DNA of 64,000 nucleotides from Mucilaginibacter robiniae (GTDB lineage: Bacteria > Bacteroidota > Bacteroidia > Sphingobacteriales > Sphingobacteriaceae), in NCBI RefSeq assembly GCF_012849215.1, contig NZ_CP051682.1:992001-1056000 (forward strand). Reading direction: 5' to 3'. The position numbers and the translations under genes are program-made. Of this stretch, positions 54,001 through 61,184 are shown in pieces. Each line of letters starts with the position of its first letter. Positions within the stretch are counted from its first letter, which is position 1. The notes under the pieces are model-generated. The model saw nothing but the letters and a program-made list of their open reading frames with translations. It had not been told where the DNA came from and made no database searches.

Positions 54001-54475
54001 TCACTTTGCTTCCGCGAGGTACTACGATAGAAAACTTACCACCAGCATTAGTTGAACCCAGAAATTTCTTGCTTGCATCCGTAATATTTACACCGGCTAA
54101 GGGCAACTTATCATCTGCTGATACTAGAGTACCACTGGCCGTAATCATATCCAGTTGTTTGATTACCAGATTACCATCCATGTTTCTGAGGCCCACTCCT
54201 GCCTGCTGTTGCAGGATGAGTATCAATTCATCAAAAGAAATATTTTCGGATGAAAGGGTTATGGTTTTAGCACGGTTTACACCAGCATCAAACGATACTT
54301 TATAACCATAACTGGTTTTAAGCCGATCAATAATGGCTTGCAGGGTTAACTGCCTCTGGTTAAAGTTAAGCTGTGTGTTTACACGACTTTGTGCCTGTAT
54401 TCGCGAGGAGCCCGCCATTATCAGCGCAAAAAAGCATACTGCCAATAAATGCAGTAAAGTTTTCGAATAGTTCAT
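51020..54475 (-). CDS. SusC/RagA-family TonB-linked outer-membrane protein with STN domain
   Basis: 1151 residues. After a signal peptide, residues ~38-110 form an STN domain (TLQAIIDRLKTSYGYKVSFD, ISFDELILILQQQAG), which talks to a FecR anti-sigma factor. A carboxypeptidase-like domain (~112-195) ends in the usual LNEVVVTALGIKREEKALGY, then a plug with GKVAGLNIIRSNGGPTGSNR and a 22-strand barrel. The last strand ends FGFNLTVGI. It imports a substrate in a TonB-dependent way and signals its presence. The FecR gene is directly upstream. Confidence 0.95.
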   Translation of the reverse strand: MNYSKTLLHLLAVCFFALIMAGSSRIQAQSRVNTQLNFNQRQLTLQAIIDRLKTSYGYKVSFDAGVNRAKTITLSSENISFDELILILQQQAGVGLRNMDGNLVIKQLDMITASGTLVSADDKLPLAGVNITDASKKFLGSTNAGGKFSIVVPRGSKVNFAMIGFEQQGVTFDKNTAGITLSLTASNTGLNEVVVTALGIKREEKALGYATTVVKGEQLTQALSNNWTDALSGKVAGLNIIRSNGGPTGSNRIVLRGESNLTGANEALIVVDGVVINNGSGRSTGSGSGGYLDSDSPVDFGSGLSDINPEDIESVSVLKGPGAAALYGQRGANGAIIITTKSGKSKDGKISVTINSNTAFEQINRWPDYQYEYGQGTDGANYYSFGATADGASTRSTSSAWGPKFNGQSFFQYDPVTHTGGTTRTPWVTYPNARKDFFNTGRTFTNSVSLSGGTEKTSVRFSATNVNNTWIIPNTGYKRNTVALAVDQKVSEKLQISTRINYTSKTSDNLPATGYNNQSLMYWNMFWEPNADINWLKDYWLPGQTNVKQSYPFSSYPDNPYLIAYEMLNKLNRNGLTGNIQATYNFTKHLNLMVRTSLDFGYQQTSIQRPYDTEKFLKGMYRTQNTFSQEITNDFLLRYNNKIGKDVTVTVTAGGSMLKNRYNRDELRADSLLYPGIYTLANKAGVLNALPYKSQYALNSFYGVLSASYKDKLFVDVTGRNDWNSVLASPTSSDNVSFFYPSVSASAILSEIFSLPKSISYAKIRGSIAGVGSGGTDPYRTAYSYSPISSFPGGLANPTTLANTNLKSLFTTSYEIGTEWRLFGSRLGFDIALYQNNTKDQILTATVDRSSGVNSAYVNAGAVQNKGIEIAANGTPVKTRNFTWSINGTFTANRNKVKSLTDSLTSLTLQQGPGGRGSIIAMVGGSMGDLYGRSYQCAPDGQIIYQNGYPLLTTDLQYIGNIYPKFKPSLNNQFTYKNFSLGILVDAQFGAVAYSLTSAVLAEQGKTKNTLPGRYNGIIGNGVIRNADGTYRPNDVVAQDLTNYYTTHYGRDNVEGTTYSTDFVKLREVHFNYTFTPKKLRRIGLTRLTVGVYGRDLLMFTKWPAFDPEFGTLSDNYGTPGAQGTSYVTQGFELGQLPSTRTFGFNLTVGI

Positions 54476-54481
54476 TTTAAA

Positions 54482-55450
54482 TTAGAAAAGTGTGAGCGTA
54501 TGTGAGTTTTTATAGTGGTAGTGCAGACCAGTGGCATAGCTGATAGCTTGCAGTGTACTGCCAATGCCATCATCTTTAATTTCACCACTGAAGCGCGAAG
54601 CGTTGTGTGCCGAAGCTGATAGCGTAACCTGAACATTGTACCACCGTTGCAGCTTTTCAGCAATTTCAGTAGCATTGCTGTTATTGAAAATCAGGGTTTC
54701 GCTCTGGAGAGAACTAGCATCTTTTACAAGCACAGGTTGAATGGTGGCAACTGAACTATTGGCTGTAAAACTTAACTGCTGACCTGGCTTTAAAAGTTGT
54801 GTTCGGTTACGATATTTAACACCTACCAACCCAGTTGCCACTTTAACCTCAGCAGCAGCGGACTGGCGTGCATAAACGTTAAATGCAGTACCCAGCACAG
54901 TTACCGAAACCTTACTTCCGGTGTAAACAATGAAAGGTTTGTGGGGATTATGCTTTACCTTAAAGAAGGCTTCGCCTACTAAGTGTAACTCGCGCTTAGC
55001 TTTACCAAAATCACTATTATATGCTATATGGGTATTAGGCGCCAGATAAATCTGTGTACCATCAGGTAAGGTAACCTGCCCGCGTTGGTAAGCCGGTGTT
55101 TGTAAAGTAAAGTTTTCAAGCTTTGATTTTACAGGCGGCTGTTGAACATACAGCAAACCCAGTACAGACAAGAGCAGCAAGCTAGCTGCTAAACCAATGA
55201 AACGATAAGGCTTTATCGATTTTACTCTGTTATTGCTTGGCGAAACTTCCAGTATCCTGTCTACCAAACGTACCCATTGTTCATGAATATGTTCTTGCTT
55301 CAATGGGGCATTTAACTGTTCCTGCCGGCGACTTAGGTATTGTAATAAATGCTGATTTTCGGTTTGTGCCTGAAGCCAACGTTCTACCTGCTTGTATTCG
55401 GCAGCAGTAGCTTCTTTATTAATATACTTTAAAAGTATTTCCCAGTTCAC
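54482..55450 (-). CDS. FecR-family anti-sigma factor
   Basis: 322 residues. The cytoplasmic N-terminal part (residues ~1-80) has the tail that binds an ECF sigma factor; one membrane helix (IGLAASLLLLSVLGLLYV) is near residue 86; the periplasmic FecR domain follows (RGQVTLPDGTQIYLAPNTHI, LHLVGEAFFKVKHNPHKPF), with the STN-binding C-terminal domain ending at 322. It senses SusC occupancy. A terminator separates it from the phosphoesterase gene upstream, so it probably has its own promoter. Confidence 0.92.
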   Translation of the reverse strand: MNWEILLKYINKEATAAEYKQVERWLQAQTENQHLLQYLSRRQEQLNAPLKQEHIHEQWVRLVDRILEVSPSNNRVKSIKPYRFIGLAASLLLLSVLGLLYVQQPPVKSKLENFTLQTPAYQRGQVTLPDGTQIYLAPNTHIAYNSDFGKAKRELHLVGEAFFKVKHNPHKPFIVYTGSKVSVTVLGTAFNVYARQSAAAEVKVATGLVGVKYRNRTQLLKPGQQLSFTANSSVATIQPVLVKDASSLQSETLIFNNSNATEIAEKLQRWYNVQVTLSASAHNASRFSGEIKDDGIGSTLQAISYATGLHYHYKNSHTLTLF

Positions 55451-55546
55451 GTGCTTTATTTTATAGAGAAGAGCAACATGAGCCGGTTTTCACCAAAAGA
55501 AATGATTAAGTATTTGTTAAGATTTTATTAAAGACCTTATGAATGC

Positions 55547-55574
55547 AAAAAGCCGGATACATTCCGGCTTTTTC
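55547..55574 (-). terminator. Terminator after the phosphoesterase gene
   Basis: AAAAAGCCGGA (55547-55557) and TCCGGCTTTTT (55563-55573) form a perfect 11-pair stem with a 5-base loop and U-tail on the minus strand. Confidence 0.85.
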
Positions 55575-55591
55575 ATCAAAGTAGTACCTCT

Positions 55592-57085
55592 TTAAACGTC
55601 TATTTCCTGACTGTAATTTTTACCAAAGCGGTCGGTAGCAGTCACCTTAACTTTTTTTGCACCTGCTGATGGTGTGGCAAAAAACAGATGGTCCGTCAAA
55701 GTTGGATCAACAAACTTGTGTTTTTTAGGCAATTCAGGCCCTTCGTACAATTCCAAGGCCCAAGGGTCAAATTCAGCTTTTTGCTGCATAGTACCTTTTA
55801 AAGCACCATCTTCATACCACTGTATTTTCCATTGCGGGTCCCAGTTCCATACATTGGCTACTACAGCATCGGGCGCATTTTTAAGTCGCCCTTTTTCATA
55901 CACTTTCAACTGGTAATCTTTAGGCTTTCCTGTTGATTTATAGTACCATTGTACTTCATCACCATTTACTTCGTACACAGCGTAACCTTCGGGTGTACCA
56001 TCACTGCAGATGGGTCCTGTCCACCAGGCACCGCATACTGTACCATGTACGTGCTCTATCATATTATCACGTTCCCATTTTTCGTTCATGTGCGTATGGC
56101 CAGACATGATGTGAACTTTGTAAGGAGCTAGTATTTTATACAATTGCTCGCGGTTAGATACTACACCACCCAGTTCTTCTTCCTTCTCTTTGTTCCGGCG
56201 CTGACTGCCAGTGTTAGTCGGTATATGTAACGATACAATTACGGTACTACCTGGCTTTACGTATGCTAAATCCTGCTCCAGCCATTGCAACTGTGTTTCG
56301 GTAATATAACCAATATATTTTTTGGCTGTTCCGATGAAGAAAACATCATCCAGCACTACATAATGAACATTACCACGATTGTAGGAATAGTAAGTAGGCC
56401 CGAAATTGCTTTTGAAGGTTTTGGCTGAGTAATCATCGGTGCGCGCATCCAGGTCCATGTCATGATTACCAATAAGGTTAAAAAACGGTATGCCACTAAT
56501 TTCTACCGCATGCTTATAATCATCGAGGAGTTCAAAATGATCCCAAACCAAATCGCCACAGCCTACTGCATGAATGGGTGTACCTGCCGGGTATGATTTA
56601 GCTAAATCGCGCAGGTCGGGTGCGGCTTGCTCTACTAAAACAGCTGCATCCTTTTTAGAGATTATTTGCGGATCGGACCATACAATGAACACATGTTTAT
56701 TATCACTTGTACTCAGTTTTTCTAATTGAAAATCGGCATTAAAAATACCTTGCTGCTTATCAATGCGTTTAAAAAACTGCACTAACCCATTTTGTTGCGA
56801 AAAAGCGTAACCTGCCGGCAAACTGATATAAACAAACTCAGCTGTTTTATTACTTAACAAGCTATAATGCCCGTTGCTGTCGGTTTGGGTAATGTTAATA
56901 CCATCTGTTACAGCTACTCCTTTAATCCCTTTTCCATTGTAGTGCACCCGGCCTTTGAGGGTGAGATTGGTTAAATCCTGCTTTTCGGTATGTGTTTCGG
57001 GTGCTGCTTGCAATAGGCTGCCAGGTATGGCTATAGCAGCACTCGTAAATCCTAGTTCTTTAATAAAGTTTCGTCTGTTGGTCAT
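55592..57085 (-). CDS. Calcineurin-like metallophosphoesterase, exported
   Basis: 497 residues from ATG 57085 (MTNRRNFIKELGFTSAAIAI), a twin-arginine-like or Sec signal; the upstream ATG at 57130 would add an unlikely 15-residue leader. After a ~90-residue CnaB-like N-terminal domain, the phosphoesterase core carries WSDPQIISK, HAVGCGDLVWD, NLIGNHDMD and SGHTHMNEK, a metallophosphatase metal-ligand set. It hydrolyses phosphodiesters or monoesters outside the cytoplasm. It lies between the sigma factor and FecR of the SusCD locus, linking that locus to phosphorylated substrates. Confidence 0.9.
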   Translation of the reverse strand: MTNRRNFIKELGFTSAAIAIPGSLLQAAPETHTEKQDLTNLTLKGRVHYNGKGIKGVAVTDGINITQTDSNGHYSLLSNKTAEFVYISLPAGYAFSQQNGLVQFFKRIDKQQGIFNADFQLEKLSTSDNKHVFIVWSDPQIISKKDAAVLVEQAAPDLRDLAKSYPAGTPIHAVGCGDLVWDHFELLDDYKHAVEISGIPFFNLIGNHDMDLDARTDDYSAKTFKSNFGPTYYSYNRGNVHYVVLDDVFFIGTAKKYIGYITETQLQWLEQDLAYVKPGSTVIVSLHIPTNTGSQRRNKEKEEELGGVVSNREQLYKILAPYKVHIMSGHTHMNEKWERDNMIEHVHGTVCGAWWTGPICSDGTPEGYAVYEVNGDEVQWYYKSTGKPKDYQLKVYEKGRLKNAPDAVVANVWNWDPQWKIQWYEDGALKGTMQQKAEFDPWALELYEGPELPKKHKFVDPTLTDHLFFATPSAGAKKVKVTATDRFGKNYSQEIDV

Positions 57086-57154
57086 AGTATGGCTATGCTG
57101 AAATATAGTTTTACTCAAGAGTAATAGCACAGCCTTTTACACCAAAAGAAATTA

Positions 57155-57733
57155 TTACATTATTGTAAACAATAGGTTAAGCACCATTAAACCACCTGCT
57201 ACCGTAGCCTTATCCAAACGGCTATGATGAATAGCATGCCCCAGTTGTTCAATAGCTTCACGCATATTATACTCTACCTTTTTTTCTGTAATATCCAGTA
57301 CTCTGGCAATCTCCTGATTCTTCAAGCCCAATAGTCTCAACTCAATCATTTCCTTGCGTAAAGGAGATAGTTGGTTAATCAAGCTTTCAACTATTTTTAT
57401 GGATTGCTTGACAACGATCTTTTCTAAAGGATTATAAATGTCGGCAGGTACATTAAATGTATCTTCTGATAATTGTAAAGACCTATTGGATAAAGTTACC
57501 ATTTTCAAGGCACCATTACGGGCAGCACGAAATAAGTAAGGTTTAATGTGATTAATCTGAAGCTGATCCTTTTGTTGCCATAAATGCAGAAAAAGATCAG
57601 AAATCACATCTTTTGATTGTTCCTGATCTTTTACTATGGAGTTTACGTAACTAAGTAAAGGCGTATAGTTCTCTTTGAATATAACTTCTACCCTATCCAA
57701 TGTCACTGGTTGAGACATGCTTGCTGATTCCAT
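57155..57733 (-). CDS. ECF-type RNA polymerase sigma factor
   Basis: 192 residues; M1 at 57733 or M6. Region 2 (IFKENYTPLLSYVNSIVKDQ, ISDLFLHLWQQKDQL) and region 4 (LSPLRKEMIELRLLGLKNQEIARVLDITEKKVEYNM) are clear. The C-terminus has a hydrophobic tail (GGLMVLNLLFTIM) that may associate with the membrane or with FecR. With FecR and STN-SusC it makes a standard trans-envelope signalling set that activates the SusCD operon on substrate binding. Confidence 0.92.
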   Translation of the reverse strand: MESASMSQPVTLDRVEVIFKENYTPLLSYVNSIVKDQEQSKDVISDLFLHLWQQKDQLQINHIKPYLFRAARNGALKMVTLSNRSLQLSEDTFNVPADIYNPLEKIVVKQSIKIVESLINQLSPLRKEMIELRLLGLKNQEIARVLDITEKKVEYNMREAIEQLGHAIHHSRLDKATVAGGLMVLNLLFTIM

Positions 57734-57885
57734 CGTACCAGCAAAATAAGCCTAGTTATGTTTATTTTAAGATAGATTAAGGTTAACCTTATATTAAGTA
57801 AACCAAACTAAGCAGCTTACAGAGTAACGCTTTTATTACATGTTATTGAAAATATCTTTAAACTTAGGCTTTCAAGGGTACTAAC

Positions 57886-58596
57886 TTACTTCACCGTAAA
57901 TGTATAAGTGGCCGATTGCGAGGTATTGCCTTTGCTATCTTTAGTAACTACCTTCCAGTAATAAATAGTGCCCGAAGTTACCACTATATTACCAATAATG
58001 GTATCAGACACATTACTTTTTAACAAGTTGGGGCTTGCTTTAATATCCAGATACACGTCATATCCTACAATGTCGTTGTCAACGTCGCTACCACTCCAAG
58101 TCAAGGTGATTTTACCATCCGTTGCAGTTATACTACTATTCAGGCTAGGGCTAACCAGTTCAGCCGGAAAAGGTGCATAACTTAGAGTTCCAAGGCCAGA
58201 ATTATAAAACTTCCAGGTGTCACTTTGCGCAGTTGAGGTACTCTTAGTTGATTTGGATTTCACCGACCATGAGTAAGGCGCATTACGTTGCAATGTCATG
58301 TCCAGTTGCGTATTATTTGTTGTTTGCGTACTGCTACTTCCAGTTTCCAGATTTTTTAAACTCACTTCATAAGTATCCGTGTTAGCTGCACTATTCCACT
58401 TTAAGGTAACTGTACTTTGCGATGCGGAAATAACTGTACCTTGCTGACGTAGCTCATTCTGTATAGGCGAGATCAAAACGGCTTTTTCGGGTACTGCAAC
58501 AACAATAGGTTCGGGATTATCCTTACCGCCTCCTCCACTGCACCCATATCCGGTCAATAAGGTCATTATGCTTATTGTAGCTAATATTCTTTTCAT
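57886..58596 (-). CDS. Lipoprotein with two FnIII-like domains
   Basis: 236 residues with a lipoprotein signal (MKRILATISIMTLLTGYGC). Two fibronectin-III-like units follow: STVTLKWNSAANTDTYEVSL with YSWSVKSKS, and ITLTWSGSDVDNDIVGYDVY with YYWKVVTKDSKGN. Probably surface-exposed. Its ATG overlaps the stop of the giant NHL gene as ATGA (58596-58593), so the two are translationally coupled. It may assist display or anchoring of that protein. Confidence 0.8.
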   Translation of the reverse strand: MKRILATISIMTLLTGYGCSGGGGKDNPEPIVVAVPEKAVLISPIQNELRQQGTVISASQSTVTLKWNSAANTDTYEVSLKNLETGSSSTQTTNNTQLDMTLQRNAPYSWSVKSKSTKSTSTAQSDTWKFYNSGLGTLSYAPFPAELVSPSLNSSITATDGKITLTWSGSDVDNDIVGYDVYLDIKASPNLLKSNVSDTIIGNIVVTSGTIYYWKVVTKDSKGNTSQSATYTFTVK

Positions 58597-61184
58597 TGTT
58601 TAATAATCTTGTAAACGGTTTCTTTTCCATCCATCATCAAGTGCAGCGAATATATGCCCAGCATTAATCTGGATACATCTAAACTGATTACCCCTGATTG
58701 ATTATTGAATTGTGCTGCCGACTGTAATGAACCATTCGCTACATTGTAAATTTTCACTGCACAGTTGGCTACTGTATTTTCACCCAGATTAATGTAAAGC
58801 ACGTTCTGGAAAGGATTTGGATAAGGTGTTGTGTTATCAGATGGATTGATGATTTGTTCGATAATGCCCTGACATGGCTTGTCGGTACTTACAGATATTT
58901 TGTTATTTCCTTTATCTAATGGTAAGGTTAGTGAACTGTTAGATGTTCTGTACACAGTACCGTTCAGTTGCACAGTATATGATGAGCTACCATTCAAAAT
59001 TAAATTAATAGTGTTAGTTAGCTTGTTAACGGTTGAATAAACAGTTAAATCTTTAGGCTCAGTAATGGTTAGATTAAAACATTGCTGGTAAGCATTCAAA
59101 GCCGCGTTCGTGATACATACATTATACGTTCCAGGTGATAGTTTATCAATACTTAAATCTGTGTTAAATGAGTAAGATTTATTATTTCCATTTCCGGTTA
59201 ATATGGCTGTGTAAGCAGCAGTTTGTATGGCATTGATATTAATTATACCATTATTTTCACCTTTACAGGTAACACTAGTAGCCGATACTTTGAAGTTGGT
59301 AACAGCAGGCATAATGGTAAGCGTACCGTTATGGTAAACAAAGCTGTAGTTGTTAGCACTTGCTCCACTTGGCACCAGGCTGTATGTACCAGCATCGCTG
59401 GTTGCGGTAGCCGTTGTAGTTACTGATGGCAACGTTGCTAACTGGCTAACATCATCATTATTTACAAAACCGCTATAGCCTACTGTAAAGTCAGGGTCGG
59501 ACTTACCATAAGCACGCGTTTGATCGTTAGCTGTTACTATAAGCTCTTTTTTAGCTATAGTTAAGCTTTGTGTAACATCTGCGGTTCCGATTTGTGAGGC
59601 TGTAACATTCACGGTTCCAGCTCCCATAATATGCAAATTACCGTTTACAATAGTGGCTACTTGGGTATTATCAGCAACGTAGGTAATTGGTGCAGCAGCA
59701 TTATCGCTCTTTGCGGTTAATGCTATATCTGCATCTCCATACGTTGCTGGGAGCAGGGCAGCAAAGTTGATATTTGGATTAGTTACAGCAATATTAACTT
59801 TAGCCGAATTACTACCTGCAAGATTGTAAGCCGTTACTGTATAATCTTGAGCCGAGGTAAACGTAGTTGGTGTACCACTAATGGTACCAGTAGTGCCCTC
59901 AAAGCTTAAGCCCGCTGGTAAGGCTGGGTTGATTACATAACCACCTAACGTTATTTTTCTTAACCTGCGTTCTATTGTACTTCCATTATTAGGATAACTA
60001 TCAATAACAAACAAGTTTCCAGAAATGTCTATTGTCAGTCCGTATGCACCTTTAAAACTTGCAGCTGTACCCACTCCATCTACATAGCTTGCGTTACCAC
60101 TACCAACCAAAGTGCTAACTTTGCCATCTGGAGTAATCTTTCTAACGATGTGATAACTATTATCTACAACATACAAATTACCAAGTTGATCGATAGTCAT
60201 GTCGTTAACAGAATAGTAAACTCCAGTTTTATAAACTCCTGATATTTTATCGACCAAAGTTGTTACCCCACCATCAGGTGTAATTTTTCTGATTGCATTA
60301 GTGTATCCCTCTGCTACATATACATTTCCGGCATTATCTACAGTGATAGCTTGAGGATTATTAAAATTAGCTGCACTGCCAACTCCATCTGCATCAGCAC
60401 CTGTGTTAGTTGAGTTGCCAGCTAATGCACTCATTATACCTGATGATGTTACTTTCCAGATAATTTTATTACCTGGGTCACTTACATAAACATTACCATT
60501 TTTATCCACAGTAATAGCATGAACAATTTTAAATTTAGCGACTCCGTTTACAACTGTCCCGTAACTTTCAGTTAACTTAGTTATTGCCCCTGCTGGCGTA
60601 ATTTTCTGAATAGAGTAGCTTCCAGCAGCTACATAGATATTATTAGATGGATCAATAGCAATGTCTAATAAGTTATTGATTGAAGCAAAAGTAGAAACTG
60701 CACCATTAGGTGTAATTTTCTTAATTGCATTTCCGGTGTTATCTATTGCATAAAAGTTACCATAAGTATCAACAACCATGTTACCTATATTATCTAGGTT
60801 TACTGTTGTATTAGTCATAAAAGTACTTACCTCACCATACGAGTTAGCAGGTATTGTACCACCTGTATTAGCTGGCACTAATGGCGTTATGACTTTATTT
60901 ACAACATATTGCTGTGGAATATTGTAAGCAATATTAGGTAAGCTTAGTGCCTTTACACCTATACTAACGGTTGTGGTACTGGTACCAGCATAGTTGTTTG
61001 CAGTAATGGTATAGTTAGCCGCCGGAGTAATAATAGTTGGTGTACCACTAATAGTTCCTGTTGCACTGTCAAAGTTTAAACCTGCTGGCAGTGCCGGAGT
61101 TATAGTATAACCACTTACAGATACTTTCCTAATTAAATGAGATGCGTTATCTGCTACAATCACATTACAGTCTGATCCAAACAT
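58593..61184 (-). CDS. Giant NHL/Ig/MBG T9SS protein, C-terminal part (downstream of a frameshift)
   Basis: The nominal start ATG 61184 is internal: the frame continues the upstream ORF after a lost base. Residues include putative Ig (PALPAGLNFDSATGTISGTP), NHL repeats (GNLYVVDNSYHIVRKITPDG), Ig-like NINFAALLPATYGDADIAL, an MBG domain (NDQTRAYGKSDPDFTVGY), a ~150-residue domain and a type A sorting domain at the end (YPNPFQNVLYINLGE ... YKIIKQ). It is a secreted or surface T9SS substrate. The stop overlaps the lipoprotein start by four bases. Confidence 0.85.
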   Translation of the reverse strand: MFGSDCNVIVADNASHLIRKVSVSGYTITPALPAGLNFDSATGTISGTPTIITPAANYTITANNYAGTSTTTVSIGVKALSLPNIAYNIPQQYVVNKVITPLVPANTGGTIPANSYGEVSTFMTNTTVNLDNIGNMVVDTYGNFYAIDNTGNAIKKITPNGAVSTFASINNLLDIAIDPSNNIYVAAGSYSIQKITPAGAITKLTESYGTVVNGVAKFKIVHAITVDKNGNVYVSDPGNKIIWKVTSSGIMSALAGNSTNTGADADGVGSAANFNNPQAITVDNAGNVYVAEGYTNAIRKITPDGGVTTLVDKISGVYKTGVYYSVNDMTIDQLGNLYVVDNSYHIVRKITPDGKVSTLVGSGNASYVDGVGTAASFKGAYGLTIDISGNLFVIDSYPNNGSTIERRLRKITLGGYVINPALPAGLSFEGTTGTISGTPTTFTSAQDYTVTAYNLAGSNSAKVNIAVTNPNINFAALLPATYGDADIALTAKSDNAAAPITYVADNTQVATIVNGNLHIMGAGTVNVTASQIGTADVTQSLTIAKKELIVTANDQTRAYGKSDPDFTVGYSGFVNNDDVSQLATLPSVTTTATATSDAGTYSLVPSGASANNYSFVYHNGTLTIMPAVTNFKVSATSVTCKGENNGIININAIQTAAYTAILTGNGNNKSYSFNTDLSIDKLSPGTYNVCITNAALNAYQQCFNLTITEPKDLTVYSTVNKLTNTINLILNGSSSYTVQLNGTVYRTSNSSLTLPLDKGNNKISVSTDKPCQGIIEQIINPSDNTTPYPNPFQNVLYINLGENTVANCAVKIYNVANGSLQSAAQFNNQSGVISLDVSRLMLGIYSLHLMMDGKETVYKIIKQ

